Assembly (NCBI GenBank): GCA_963795805.1
Contig: CAWCIV010000004.1
Coordinates: forward strand, 248,001-312,000
Direction of reading: 5' to 3'
Origin: JALYYC01 sp963795805
GTDB taxonomy: Bacteria > Chloroflexota > Dormibacteria > CF-121
Length of the DNA: 64,000 bases
The translations under genes were made by a program, and so were the position numbers. The notes below the pieces were generated by a model, which saw only the letters and a program-made list of their open reading frames with translations, ran no database searches and was not told the origin of the DNA. Below are positions 45,083-54,281 of this stretch, one piece after another (position 1 is the first letter of the stretch; each line of letters begins with the position of its first letter).

Positions 45083-45325
45083 TTAGAAGCCGACCCAGCC
45101 GATCGCTTGTTCGATCTGGGCGCGGTTCATACCGGGGATCGCCACCCCATCGATGACGGTGAGCGGGACGTTCCTGGCCTCGCCTTTGACGTCGCGGAGC
45201 TCACGCCCGTCGACCTTCCCGTCGGCGCACACGTGCTCCTGGAACGCGACCCCACGATCCTCCAGGATCTCCTTGATCCGCCGGCTGTTATCGCAGCCGG
45301 GCTTCGTGTAGACGATGACTTCCAC
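45083..45325 (-). CDS. Glutaredoxin-family protein
   Basis: 80 residues from GTG 45325, with AGGAGG 7 bases upstream; a longer frame exists but the fold starts here. EVIVYTKPGCDNSRRIKEIL is the redox-active start with CxxS, so a monothiol-type site (Cys11, Ser14). NVPLTVIDGVAIPGMN is the cis-Pro loop, typical of glutaredoxins and NrdH. It could act in disulfide reduction or iron-sulfur transfer; no partner is next to it. Confidence 0.85.
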   Translation of the reverse strand: MEVIVYTKPGCDNSRRIKEILEDRGVAFQEHVCADGKVDGRELRDVKGEARNVPLTVIDGVAIPGMNRAQIEQAIGWVGF

Positions 45326-45496
45326 AGATCGGCCTCCTGTTTCATGTGGGCGACTCGCCCGCGCTTCCACATGTCGTGATACCGCGCCTATCAATAGGCT
45401 CACGTCCAGCGTAGCAGTGACTATGGTATTTGTCCAATTCGTTTTCCTGATGAGTTGGATCGAAAGATCTGATAACTGGGCCAGTGTCCATGATCG

Positions 45497-45526
45497 TTGA
45501 CAGGCGCGAGCCCGAGCCCCTACACT
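45497..45526 (+). promoter_or_regulatory. Promoter of the pyrimidine operon
   Basis: TTGACA at 45497-45502, an 18-base spacer and TACACT at 45521-45526; transcription would start near 45533, giving a leader of about 47 bases. The spacing matches the promoter of the peptide locus at 19239. Confidence 0.75.
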
Positions 45527-45550
45527 GGCCGGGACCCGTCGTCCTTTAAG

Positions 45551-45573
45551 CAGCCCGGTGAGGCTGGAAGGAG
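45551..45573 (+). promoter_or_regulatory. PyrR-binding hairpin next to the pyrB Shine-Dalgarno
   Basis: CAGCC, loop CGGTGA, GGCTG (45551-45566). The loop and first stem bases read CGGTGAGG, which fits the PyrR-binding core CNGNGAGG. Directly after the stem is AAGGAG (45568-45573) and then GTG 45580. The site is too close to the start for a classic attenuator, so it should block translation when PyrR-UMP binds, as known for mycobacterial pyr operons. The operon encodes PyrR itself. Confidence 0.75.
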
Positions 45574-45579
45574 AGACTC

Positions 45580-46530
45580 GTGAGCGACACCCTGACCGCG
45601 GTCCGGGCTCCCCGGACGCAACTCCCGCTCCGCCACATCCGCGGCCCCTTCGACCTTGATCGCTCCCTGACCGAGCAGCTGCTGGCCCAGGCCGCGGCGT
45701 ACGAGGCCGGCGAGGCGGCCGGCCTCGAGCGTCAGGTGCTGGCAACGATTTTCTACGAGCCCAGCACCAGGACCCGCTTCTCCTTTGAATCGGCGATGCT
45801 GCGTCTCGGCGGGCAGGTGATCTCGGCGGAGAACGCCGCCAAAGGCTCCTCGACCGTCAAGGGCGAGTCGCTCGAGGACACCATCCGGATCATCAGCGGC
45901 TATGCCGATGCCATCGTGTTGCGTCACCCGGAGATCGGGGCAGCCGATCGGGCCGCTCGCGCCGCCGACGTTCCGATCATCAACGCCGGCGACGGGGCCG
46001 GTCACCATCCGACCCAGGCGCTCCTCGACCTGTACACGATCAAGAAGGAGTTGGGGCGCCTCGATCATCTGCGGGTCGGACTGGTCGGTGATCTCCGCCA
46101 CGGTCGGACGGTTCGCTCCCTGGCGCTGCTGCTGTCGATGTTTCCCGGCACGGACCTCACGCTTGTCTCCCCAGGGTCGCTGACCATGGAACAGGATGTG
46201 CTCAGCGCCTTGACCGCCCGCGGCGTCCGCTATGCGCAGGTCGATCGCCTGGCGGAGGTCGTGCCGGCGCTGGACGTGCTCTACCAGACGCGGATCCAGG
46301 CGGAGCGATTCGATTCGCCCGAGTCCTACGAACGCCATCGCGGCGTCTATGTTGTCGATCCGGCCCTGATGCGACGCCTGCCGGATCACGCCATCCTGAT
46401 GCATCCGCTGCCACGTGTTGGCGAGATCGACCCGGCCGTTGACGATGACCCACGGGCCGCCTACTTCCGGCAGGCTAAAAACGGCCTGGTCGTCCGAATG
46501 GCGGTCCTGGCGTGGGCCATGGGCGGATGA
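45580..46530 (+). CDS. pyrB: Aspartate carbamoyltransferase catalytic subunit
   Basis: 316 residues; condenses carbamoyl phosphate with aspartate. Landmarks are the carbamoyl-phosphate loop PSTRTRFSFE (61-70), KGSSTVKGESLEDT, HHPTQALLDLYTI, LRHGRTVRSLA and MHPLPRVGEID. No pyrI regulatory subunit is adjacent. GTG 45580 with AAGGAG six bases upstream. It is the first gene; translation is probably repressed by PyrR at the leader hairpin. Overlaps pyrR by four bases. Confidence 0.97.
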   Translation: MSDTLTAVRAPRTQLPLRHIRGPFDLDRSLTEQLLAQAAAYEAGEAAGLERQVLATIFYEPSTRTRFSFESAMLRLGGQVISAENAAKGSSTVKGESLEDTIRIISGYADAIVLRHPEIGAADRAARAADVPIINAGDGAGHHPTQALLDLYTIKKELGRLDHLRVGLVGDLRHGRTVRSLALLLSMFPGTDLTLVSPGSLTMEQDVLSALTARGVRYAQVDRLAEVVPALDVLYQTRIQAERFDSPESYERHRGVYVVDPALMRRLPDHAILMHPLPRVGEIDPAVDDDPRAAYFRQAKNGLVVRMAVLAWAMGG

Positions 46531-47078
46531 TGCTGCAGACGCCTCGCGCCAAAGCCGTCATCCTCGACGGCGACGGGATCCGGCGTGCCTGGCGCCGGAT
46601 CGCCCACGAGATCGTGGAACGGCAACCGGGTCTCGACCGGCTGGCGCTGATCGGCATCGTCACGCGGGGCGTGCCGCTGGCCGAGCGACTCGCCGCGACG
46701 CTGGAAGAGCTCGAGGGTGTCCGGCCGCCGGTGATCACGCTCGACGTGCGCAGTTACCGCGATGACCTGCCCCGGAGGGCGAGCGCGCTGCCCATGATTC
46801 CGCCCGCGTCGGTACAGGATCGTCCGATCCTGCTGGTTGACGACGTGCTCTTCAACGGTCGAACCGTCCGGGCGGCGATCGAGGCGGTGATTGCTGCGGG
46901 CCGCCCGACCCTGATCCAGCTCGCGGTGCTGGTGGATCGCGGTCATCGGGAGTTACCCATCCGGCCGGACTACGTCGGCAAGAATGTGCCGACCTCGCGG
47001 CAGGAATGGGTCGACGTCCACCTGGTCGAGGTGGACGGCGAGGACGCGGTCCGCCTCGTCGAGCGGGCCGACTCGTGA
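46527..47078 (+). CDS. pyrR: Bifunctional pyr-operon regulator / uracil phosphoribosyltransferase PyrR
   Basis: 183 residues from ATG 46527 (ATG 46530 is next). The type I PRTase core contains LALIGIVTRGVPLAERLA, VITLDVRSYRDDL, and the PRPP motif ILLVDDVLFNGRTVRAAIEA; basic HRELPIRPDYVGKNVPTSRQE is the PyrR signature. PyrR binds UMP and the leader hairpin at 45551. In this operon it is second rather than first, between pyrB and pyrC. Confidence 0.95.
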   Translation: MMLQTPRAKAVILDGDGIRRAWRRIAHEIVERQPGLDRLALIGIVTRGVPLAERLAATLEELEGVRPPVITLDVRSYRDDLPRRASALPMIPPASVQDRPILLVDDVLFNGRTVRAAIEAVIAAGRPTLIQLAVLVDRGHRELPIRPDYVGKNVPTSRQEWVDVHLVEVDGEDAVRLVERADS

Positions 47079-48217
47079 TCCGGTTGCACGGCGTGCGCCT
47101 GCTCGGCTCCGGCGGGCTGTCGGGACCGCAGACGATCGATGTCCGGGCGGATGATGCCGACGCCGAGCGGGATGCGACCGGTCTGATCCTCTCACCCGGC
47201 TGGATCGACCTCCATGCCCACCTCCGCGACCCGGGATTCCTGGAAAGTGAGACGCTCGCCACGGCCAGCGCGAGCGCAGCCGCCGGCGGATTCACCCACG
47301 TCGTGGCGATGGCGAATACCAACCCCGTGATCGACCACCCCGCCCTTGTCAGCGCGCTGCTGAAACGGGCGGCCGCCATGCCGATTCGCGTCAGCGTCGT
47401 CGCGGCCCTGACCGAGCGGCTGGAGGGTCGGACGCTGACCGATGCGGACGCGCTGCAGCGGGCGGGCGCGGTGGCGCTCTCCGATGACGGCCGCCACGCG
47501 CTGGATCGCCGCACGCTGACCCGCGGCTTGCAGGCAGCCGGCCGATCGGGACTCCCGGTGCTCGTGCATGGCCAGCTGGAGGCGCTTGGGAGGGATCCGG
47601 TGGCCGAGGACACGGGGATCGCGCAAGCGCTCGAGGCGCTCGTCGACGCACCCGGGGCCCGTCTGCACCTCCAGCACGTCAGCACGAAAAGGGCGGTCGA
47701 GCGGTTGCGGACGGCGAAAGCGGCCGGGCTTGCGGTCACGGCCGAAGCGACACCCCATCACCTGGCGCTGACCGCCGCCGATGTTCTGAACGGCGATCCG
47801 AACGTCAGCCCGCCGCTGCGCACCTCGGACGACCGCGATGCCACGGTCGAAGCGCTCATCGATGGCGTCATCGACATCATCGCCACCGACCACGCGCCGC
47901 ATTCCGTTGCGGCAAAAGCCGCCGGGTCGAACGGGTATCACGGATTTGAAACGGCGGCTGGCGTCATTCTCGGACTCCGACTCCCCTGGGCGGTGCTGCA
48001 CCGAGCGATGGTCGCGCGGCCCGCGGAAATTCTTCGACTGCCGCCCGCCGAGGACTGGATTCTCATCGACCCGGCGGAGCCCTGGACCGTCGATCCGCAG
48101 ACATTTCTCAGCCGCGGCCGGAACACGCCCTTCGAGGGACTCCGGCTGCGTGGACGCGTGACCATGACGATCTGCCGAGGCCGCGTCGTTCACCGCGAGG
48201 CGTCGCTGGTTGGCTGA
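47075..48217 (+). CDS. pyrC: Dihydroorotase
   Basis: 380 residues, shorter than the usual about 420. The amidohydrolase metal site is visible: LHAHLRDPG (residues about 48-56), HGQ and LQHVS histidines, and ATDHAPHS. AMANTNPVIDHP is the typical loop. It interconverts carbamoyl aspartate and dihydroorotate. The lysine usually carboxylated is replaced by the type seen in class I enzymes (no clear GxK), so the second zinc should be checked. GTG 47075 overlaps pyrR; the stop overlaps the carAB start. Confidence 0.94.
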   Translation: MIRLHGVRLLGSGGLSGPQTIDVRADDADAERDATGLILSPGWIDLHAHLRDPGFLESETLATASASAAAGGFTHVVAMANTNPVIDHPALVSALLKRAAAMPIRVSVVAALTERLEGRTLTDADALQRAGAVALSDDGRHALDRRTLTRGLQAAGRSGLPVLVHGQLEALGRDPVAEDTGIAQALEALVDAPGARLHLQHVSTKRAVERLRTAKAAGLAVTAEATPHHLALTAADVLNGDPNVSPPLRTSDDRDATVEALIDGVIDIIATDHAPHSVAAKAAGSNGYHGFETAAGVILGLRLPWAVLHRAMVARPAEILRLPPAEDWILIDPAEPWTVDPQTFLSRGRNTPFEGLRLRGRVTMTICRGRVVHREASLVG

Positions 48218-51200
48218 GCCGATGGTTCTCGTTCTCGAGGATGGGTTCACGCTTTTCGGGGAGCGCGGCGGCCGGGCTACAGCGGCGGTCGGGGAGGTCG
48301 TCATCAACACCTCGATGACCGGCTACCAGGAGGTTCTTTCGGATCCGTCCTATGCCGGCCAGATGGTCGTCATGACCTATCCGCTGATCGGGAACTATGG
48401 CGCGGCGCCGGCCTTTCAGGAGTCGGGCCGGCCCTGGGCGCGCGCGCTGATCACCCGGGAGCTGAGCCCCGATTACGAGCACTGGCAGGCCGAGCGCGCG
48501 CTCACGGATTGGCTCGACCCGTTCGAGATCCCGGTGCTGACCGGCTGCGATACGCGCCGTCTGGCACGGCACCTGCGAGGCACCGGCGCGCAGCGGGCCA
48601 TCATCGGTCCCTCGAGCCAACTCGCCCTGCTCCACGACCGCGTGCAGGAGGTGAGGCCGCTCGAAGAGCAGGACCTGGTACGCGAAGTCTCGGCGGCCTT
48701 CCACGATGTGAACGAGTCGCTTGATCCGGCGCTGTCGGATCGAGCCCTGCGTCAATGGCCCGGCATGCGGGTGGTCCTGGTGGACGTCGGGGTCAAGCGG
48801 AATATCCTGCGGTCGCTCCGCGCTCGAGGGCTCGAGGTCGAGGTCGTCCCCCACGACACCGAGGCGGAACGCATCCTGGCCAGGCGGCCGGACGCCGTCG
48901 TGCTCTCGAACGGGCCGGGTGACCCCGCCAGGCTCCCGGGCCAGGTGGCGATGACGGCGCGGCTGATCCAGGCGGTACCCGTCCTCGGCATCTGCCTCGG
49001 GCACCAGTTGATCGCCCAGGCCGCCGGCGCGCGGACCTCGCGGCTTCGGTTCGGGCATCACGGCGGGAACCATCCGGTGCTCGACCTGCGAAGTGGCCGC
49101 GTCTCGATGACCTCACAGAATCATGAGTTCCAGGTTGATGCCACCACCATCGCGGCCGGCAGTGGGCTCCGCGTCAGTCATCGAAATCTGCACGATGGCT
49201 CGGTTGAAGGGCTCGCGCACGAGCGCCTTCCGGTCCGTTCGGTGCAGTTCCATCCTGAGGGTTGCCCGGGTCCGCAGGACAACCAGGAGGTCTTCGATGA
49301 TTTCCTGGACCTGGTCCGAGGCGCGCGCGGCCCGGTCGTCCTGACCACACCGCGGCCGGCGCGGCCCACCACCGTGCTGGTGATCGGCTCGGGACCGATC
49401 ATCATCGGGCAGGCCGCGGAGTTCGACTACGCGGGGACACAGGCCTGCCGGGCACTCAGGGAGGAGGGCGTCCGGACGATCCTGGTCAACTCCAACCCGG
49501 CCACGATCATGACCGACGAGGGTGTCGCCGACCGCGTGTACATCGAGCCACTGACCGTGGACGCCGTCACCGCGATCATCGAGCGCGAACGCCCGGACGG
49601 CCTGCTGGCGACGCTGGGCGGCCAGACGGGGCTCAACCTGGCGGTGGCGCTGGCGGATGCGGGCGTGCTGGACCACTATGGTGTCCGCTTACTCGGGACA
49701 CCCCTCGCGTCGATCAAAGACGCGGAAGACCGCGACGCGTTCAAGCGCGTGCTGCTGCGAATTGGGGAACCGGTTCCGGAGAGCCTCACGGTCACCACGG
49801 TCGACGCGGCGCAGGACTTCGGCGCGGCCACCGGATTTCCGCTGGTCGTGCGCCCGGCATACACCCTCGGCGGAACAGGTGGCGGGATGGCGGGGAGCCC
49901 GATCGAGCTGGAGGCGATCGTCCGTGACGGCCTGGCGGCCAGCCCGATCCACCAGGTCCTGGTCGAGCGGGCGCTGATCGGGTGGAAGGAAATCGAGTAC
50001 GAGGTGATGCGGGACGCCAACGACACCTGCATCGCGGTCTGCAACATGGAAAACCTGGACCCGATGGGCGTCCACACTGGCGACAGCATCGTCGTGGCGC
50101 CGAGCCAGTCGCTCTCCGACCGCCAGGTCCAGATGCTTCGCTCGGCTTCGCTCCGCATCATCCGCGCGCTCCGCATCGAGGGTGGGTGCAATGTCCAGTT
50201 CGCGCTCGACCCCGCCTCCGATCAGTACTTCGTGATCGAGGTCAACCCTCGCGTCAGCCGGTCGTCGGCGCTGGCGTCGAAAGCGACCGGTTACCCGATC
50301 GCGCGCGTTGCGGCGAAGATCGCGGTCGGGCGACACTTGCATGAGATCCCGAACGCCGTCACCGGCAAGACGAGCGCGGCCTTCGAGCCGGCGCTCGACT
50401 ACTGCGTCGTCAAAATTCCGCGCTGGCCCTTCGACAAGTTCCCGGCCGCGGATCGTACCCTCGGCACCCAGATGAAGTCGACCGGGGAGGTGATGGCAAT
50501 CGAGCGGACCTTCGAGGCGGCGATGAGCAAAGCGATCCGTGCGCTCGAGCAGCGGCTCCCCGACGCGACGGAGCTTCGTGGACGGCCCGATCTGCTGAAC
50601 CAGCCGAACGATCGACGGCTCTTTGCGGCGTTCCAGGCGCTGCGGGACGGAACGACGACCGATGAGGTGAGTCGCGCCACCGGGTATGCGATCTGGTTCA
50701 CGCACCGGTTGCAGGCCATGATCCGGATTGAAGAAGCCCTGGGTGCCGGCCCCCTGGACTCGGACCTGGTGTGGCGCGCGAGGCGCGCTGGGTTTGCCGA
50801 CACGCGGATCGCCGAATTGGCCGGCGCCGCGGCCCTGCCGCGCAGCCGGGGACCCGTTTACCGCCAGGTGGACACCTGCGCTGCGGAGTTCGAGGCCGTC
50901 ACGCCGTACTTCTATTCGACCTTCGAAGACGAGGACGAGGTGCAGACCTCAGCGCACCCGGCCGTCGCCGTCATCGGGTCTGGTCCGATCCGGATTGGTC
51001 AGGGGATCGAGTTCGACTATTGCAGCGTGCATGCCTCGGCGGCCCTGCGTGACGCCGGCTACGATAGCGTGCTCATCAATAGCAACCCGGAGACGGTGAG
51101 CACCGACTTCGATGCCTCGACCCGCCTCTACTTCGAACCGCTGGACCTCGACGGCGTCCGCAACGTGCTCCAGCGCGAGGCCGTCCTGGGGGTCATCGTG

Positions 51201-52559
51201 CAATTCGGCGGCCAGACGGGTCTCAACCTGGCCGATGCCCTGGCCGCCGCAGGCATCCGCATCATCGGCTCGTCGGTCGAGACCATCGACCTCGCCGAGG
51301 ACCGACGCCGGTGCGAGGCGCTGCTGCGCGGCAGCGGGATCCCCCAGTCACCGGGTGGCTCCGCGACCGATGCGGCGACGGCGTTGGCGGTGGCGGATCG
51401 GGTCGGGTATCCGGTCCTGGTGCGGCCCTCCTATGTCCTCGGCGGCCGCGCGATGGAAATCATCCACACGCCCGCCGACCTGCGGCGCTACCTCGAGGCG
51501 GCCCCGGTCCTCGGCATCCGGGGTCCGATCCTGGTCGATAAGTACCTCCTCGGCCGGGAGCTGGACGTCGATGCCATCTCCGACGGGACGACCGTGCTGA
51601 TCCCCGGGATCCTCGAGCACATCGAGCGCGCGGGGATTCACTCGGGCGACTCCTTTGCCGTGTTTCCGCCGATCACCCTGACCGCGCAGGAGCAAGATCG
51701 CGTGGTGGAGACGACGACCACGATCGCCCGCCTGTTGCAGGTGGTCGGGCTCGTGAACATCCAGTTCGTGATCCAGGATGGCATCCCCTATGTGCTGGAG
51801 GTGAATCCGCGAGCCAGCCGGACGGTGCCGTTCCTCAGCAAGGTCACGGGCATCGCGATGGTGAACATCGCAACCCGCGCCTCGCTGGGTCAATCGCTGC
51901 CGGACCAGGGGCTGCGCGGTGGCCTCCATCCCCACGGGCCGCTCCACGCGGTCAAGGCGCCTGTCTTCTCGATGGCGAAGCTGCCCGCGGTCGATGCGGT
52001 CCTCGGTCCGGAGATGAAGTCAACCGGCGAGGCAATGGGGATCGCGGGAGACCTGCCGGCGGCGCTCTATAAAGCCTTCCGCTCGACGATGCAGGAGCCA
52101 CCGCCGGACGGGGCGGCGCTCTGCTCGATTGCCGATGTCGACAAGGCCGAGGCCATCCCGATCATGCGGGCGCTGCACGCCCTCGGTATCCAGCTCTATG
52201 CCACCGACGGCACGGCCCGGCTGCTGCGCGAGGCCGGGCTGCCGGTGACGGCCGTGCACAAGCTGCGTGACGGCCATCCCAACGTGATCGACGTGATCAA
52301 ATCCGGTCAGGTGCATCTCGTCATCAACACGGTCTCGGGGTCGGGACGTGTCGGCGCCCCAGGGGCCACCGTGCCGCTGCGAGACGGCTACGAAATCCGC
52401 CGGGCCTCGGTGGAACGCCGGATTCCGTGTCTGACCTCGCTCGATACCGCGCGGGCGCTCGCCGAGGCGCTCGGGGCGGCACGACGCGAACCGCGCGGGA
52501 GTGTCGCGGTCCTGGGCGAGTATGTCCGCCACGTCGCGACGCAGCCGGTGCACGCGTGA
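48210..52559 (+). CDS. carAB: Carbamoyl-phosphate synthase, glutaminase and synthase fused (CarA-CarB)
   Basis: One uninterrupted 1449-residue frame. Residues 1-370 are CarA: small-subunit N-terminal domain (GYQEVLSDPSYAGQMVVMTYPLIGNYG, about 39-64, by landmark), then glutaminase with Cys262 in GICLGHQL and His348/Glu350 in FHPEG. Only about 15 residues (GARGPVVLTTPRPAR) link it to CarB, which starts at TTVLVIGSGPIIIGQAAEFDY (387-407). The first ATP-grasp half runs to about 790, the oligomerisation part to about 910, the second half (VAVIGSGPIRIGQGIEFDY) to about 1310, and an MGS-like allosteric domain ends it. Bacteria nearly always have separate subunits; the fusion recalls eukaryotic CPS. 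TTG 48210 or ATG 48222 start it. Confidence 0.95.
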   Translation: MAEPMVLVLEDGFTLFGERGGRATAAVGEVVINTSMTGYQEVLSDPSYAGQMVVMTYPLIGNYGAAPAFQESGRPWARALITRELSPDYEHWQAERALTDWLDPFEIPVLTGCDTRRLARHLRGTGAQRAIIGPSSQLALLHDRVQEVRPLEEQDLVREVSAAFHDVNESLDPALSDRALRQWPGMRVVLVDVGVKRNILRSLRARGLEVEVVPHDTEAERILARRPDAVVLSNGPGDPARLPGQVAMTARLIQAVPVLGICLGHQLIAQAAGARTSRLRFGHHGGNHPVLDLRSGRVSMTSQNHEFQVDATTIAAGSGLRVSHRNLHDGSVEGLAHERLPVRSVQFHPEGCPGPQDNQEVFDDFLDLVRGARGPVVLTTPRPARPTTVLVIGSGPIIIGQAAEFDYAGTQACRALREEGVRTILVNSNPATIMTDEGVADRVYIEPLTVDAVTAIIERERPDGLLATLGGQTGLNLAVALADAGVLDHYGVRLLGTPLASIKDAEDRDAFKRVLLRIGEPVPESLTVTTVDAAQDFGAATGFPLVVRPAYTLGGTGGGMAGSPIELEAIVRDGLAASPIHQVLVERALIGWKEIEYEVMRDANDTCIAVCNMENLDPMGVHTGDSIVVAPSQSLSDRQVQMLRSASLRIIRALRIEGGCNVQFALDPASDQYFVIEVNPRVSRSSALASKATGYPIARVAAKIAVGRHLHEIPNAVTGKTSAAFEPALDYCVVKIPRWPFDKFPAADRTLGTQMKSTGEVMAIERTFEAAMSKAIRALEQRLPDATELRGRPDLLNQPNDRRLFAAFQALRDGTTTDEVSRATGYAIWFTHRLQAMIRIEEALGAGPLDSDLVWRARRAGFADTRIAELAGAAALPRSRGPVYRQVDTCAAEFEAVTPYFYSTFEDEDEVQTSAHPAVAVIGSGPIRIGQGIEFDYCSVHASAALRDAGYDSVLINSNPETVSTDFDASTRLYFEPLDLDGVRNVLQREAVLGVIVQFGGQTGLNLADALAAAGIRIIGSSVETIDLAEDRRRCEALLRGSGIPQSPGGSATDAATALAVADRVGYPVLVRPSYVLGGRAMEIIHTPADLRRYLEAAPVLGIRGPILVDKYLLGRELDVDAISDGTTVLIPGILEHIERAGIHSGDSFAVFPPITLTAQEQDRVVETTTTIARLLQVVGLVNIQFVIQDGIPYVLEVNPRASRTVPFLSKVTGIAMVNIATRASLGQSLPDQGLRGGLHPHGPLHAVKAPVFSMAKLPAVDAVLGPEMKSTGEAMGIAGDLPAALYKAFRSTMQEPPPDGAALCSIADVDKAEAIPIMRALHALGIQLYATDGTARLLREAGLPVTAVHKLRDGHPNVIDVIKSGQVHLVINTVSGSGRVGAPGATVPLRDGYEIRRASVERRIPCLTSLDTARALAEALGAARREPRGSVAVLGEYVRHVATQPVHA

Positions 52560-53356
52560 CCGCAACCGTTGCGTTGGCTCGCGTGGTCCAGCAGTCCGCC
52601 CCGATGGCCGGCGCCATCGAGCTTGTCCTGCACCACCCGGAGGCGGCGACCGGCGCGAAACCTGGGCAGTTCTTTCAGCTGGCGGTCGATGTGCCCCACG
52701 CCATTCTGCGACGGCCGTACAGCGTCGCCTGGGCCGACCCGAGCAGCGGACTGATCGGCTTCATCTTCAATGTCGTCGGCGAGGGCAGCGGCTGGCTGGC
52801 TTCCCGGCGCGTCGGTGATGGAATTGATCTCCTCGGCCCGCTCGGCGTCGGCTTCACGGTCGATGGAAGCACCCGTCCCGCGGTCTGTGTCGCCGGCGGC
52901 CTGGGGATCGCCGCCTTCCCGGCGCTGGTGGCCGCCCTGGTCTCGCTCGGCCGCCCTGTCCTTGTCCTGCATGGGGCGAGGACCTCAAGCCAGCTCCTCC
53001 CCTCTGCGCGGCTTTATGGCGCCGAGCTCCGCCAGGCGACGGATGACGGAACCGCCGGCCTGCGAGGCACGGCGCTCGACCTGCTGCCGAGCGCCCGGCT
53101 CGCCGACGCTGATCTGTTTGCCTGTGGCCCGACCCCGATGCTCTCTGGTTTGATCGACGTCGCGCACCGCCTCGAAGTGCCGCTGGCACGGATCCAGGTT
53201 GCCCTGGAAACGCCGATGGGCTGCGGGATGGGGACGTGTCTTAGTTGCGTCACGCCGAAACAGGGGGGCGGCTATTTGCTGACCTGCACCGACGGTCCAT
53301 GCATCCGCGCGGACCGGATCGACTGGGGGCGGATGGTGGACGCGTTTCATGGCTGA
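52556..53356 (+). CDS. pyrK: Dihydroorotate dehydrogenase electron-transfer subunit
   Basis: 266 residues; FAD and 2Fe-2S protein that carries electrons from PyrD to NAD. FAD domain with RRPYSVAW, NAD part with VCVAGGLGIAAFPALVAAL (about 110-127), and cluster cysteines at Cys223, Cys228, Cys231 and Cys244 in GCGMGTCLSC..CT. Start GTG 52556 overlaps carAB by four bases; the stop overlaps pyrD by eight bases. It requires a class 1B PyrD, which follows. Confidence 0.95.
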   Translation: MTATVALARVVQQSAPMAGAIELVLHHPEAATGAKPGQFFQLAVDVPHAILRRPYSVAWADPSSGLIGFIFNVVGEGSGWLASRRVGDGIDLLGPLGVGFTVDGSTRPAVCVAGGLGIAAFPALVAALVSLGRPVLVLHGARTSSQLLPSARLYGAELRQATDDGTAGLRGTALDLLPSARLADADLFACGPTPMLSGLIDVAHRLEVPLARIQVALETPMGCGMGTCLSCVTPKQGGGYLLTCTDGPCIRADRIDWGRMVDAFHG

Positions 53357-54281
53357 TCAGCCCGACATCAGCGTTGACCTCGGACGTGGTCTACGGTTGC
53401 GGTCGCCCGTCCTGATGGCGTCGGGAACGTTCGGGTATGGCTTCGACGCCCCACTGGTCGACCGAGGAGCTCTCGGCGCCATCGTCACCAAGGGGACGAC
53501 CGTCGGGCCGCGCGAGGGCAATCCGCCAACCAGGATCGCGGAGACCGCGTCCGGGATGCTGAATGCGATCGGGCTGCAGAATCCTGGGGTCGAGCATGTC
53601 GCCACCGCCTATGCTCCACGCTGGGCCCGATGGGACGTACCGGTGATCGTCAACGTCGCGGGTGAGTCGATCGAGGACTACGTCTCGATCGCGCGTCGGC
53701 TGAGCGGCGTGCCCGGCATCGCGGGCTTCGAGCTCAACATCTCCTGCCCGAATGTCGCCCTCGGCCTGCAGTTCGGTGTCGACGCGCGGCTGGCGGGCGA
53801 GTTGACGGCAGCCGTCCGCGCGGTCACGCCGCTGCCGCTGGCCGTGAAGCTCACCCCCAACGTCACCGACATCGTCGCCATTGCGCGCGCGGTGGAGGAC
53901 GCCGGGGCGGACAGCGTTTCCGCCATCAACACCTACGTGGGGATGGCGCTCGACAGCCGCCGGCGCCGGCCGGTCCTGGAGCGCGTGAGCGGCGGCCTCA
54001 GCGGTCCGGCGATCAAGCCACTGGCGCTGCAGGCCGTCTGGCAGGTTGCGGCAGCGGTCCAGGTCCCCGTGATCGGCATCGGCGGGATCACGACGGTGTC
54101 GGACGCGCTCGAGTTCCTGATGGCGGGCGCGGCCGCCATCCAGTTGGGGACGGTCAACTACAGCCGGCCCCAGGCCGCCCGGGAGATCCGGGATGGGATT
54201 GCCGCCTACCTGCAGAGCCAGAAGATGCGCTCCCTTTCGTCGGTGCGGATTGCGGCGCCCCGCGTGGCCGCGCATGTCTGA
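53349..54281 (+). CDS. pyrD: Dihydroorotate dehydrogenase, class 1B catalytic subunit
   Basis: 310 residues; FMN enzyme that oxidises dihydroorotate to orotate. Landmarks are PVLMASGTFGYG, GAIVTKGTT, NAIGLQNPGV, ELNISCPNV with the catalytic Cys133 of class 1 enzymes, KLTPNVTDI, and IGIGGITTVSDALEFLMAGAAAIQLGT. PyrK next to it supports the NAD-linked heterotetramer. ATG 53349 overlaps pyrK; the stop overlaps the pyrE start. Confidence 0.96.
   Translation: MADQPDISVDLGRGLRLRSPVLMASGTFGYGFDAPLVDRGALGAIVTKGTTVGPREGNPPTRIAETASGMLNAIGLQNPGVEHVATAYAPRWARWDVPVIVNVAGESIEDYVSIARRLSGVPGIAGFELNISCPNVALGLQFGVDARLAGELTAAVRAVTPLPLAVKLTPNVTDIVAIARAVEDAGADSVSAINTYVGMALDSRRRRPVLERVSGGLSGPAIKPLALQAVWQVAAAVQVPVIGIGGITTVSDALEFLMAGAAAIQLGTVNYSRPQAAREIRDGIAAYLQSQKMRSLSSVRIAAPRVAAHV

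Noticed and set aside
44820..45580. tRNA or small RNA genes in intergenic gaps
   Set aside because: No cloverleaf or T-loop (GGTTCGAAT-type) sequence is found here or in the other gaps.
49310..49400. Sequencing frameshift creating the CarA-CarB fusion
   Set aside because: The frame stays open with sensible linker residues and both sides have conserved ends and starts; a point error at a stop codon cannot be excluded, so it is listed as a check.
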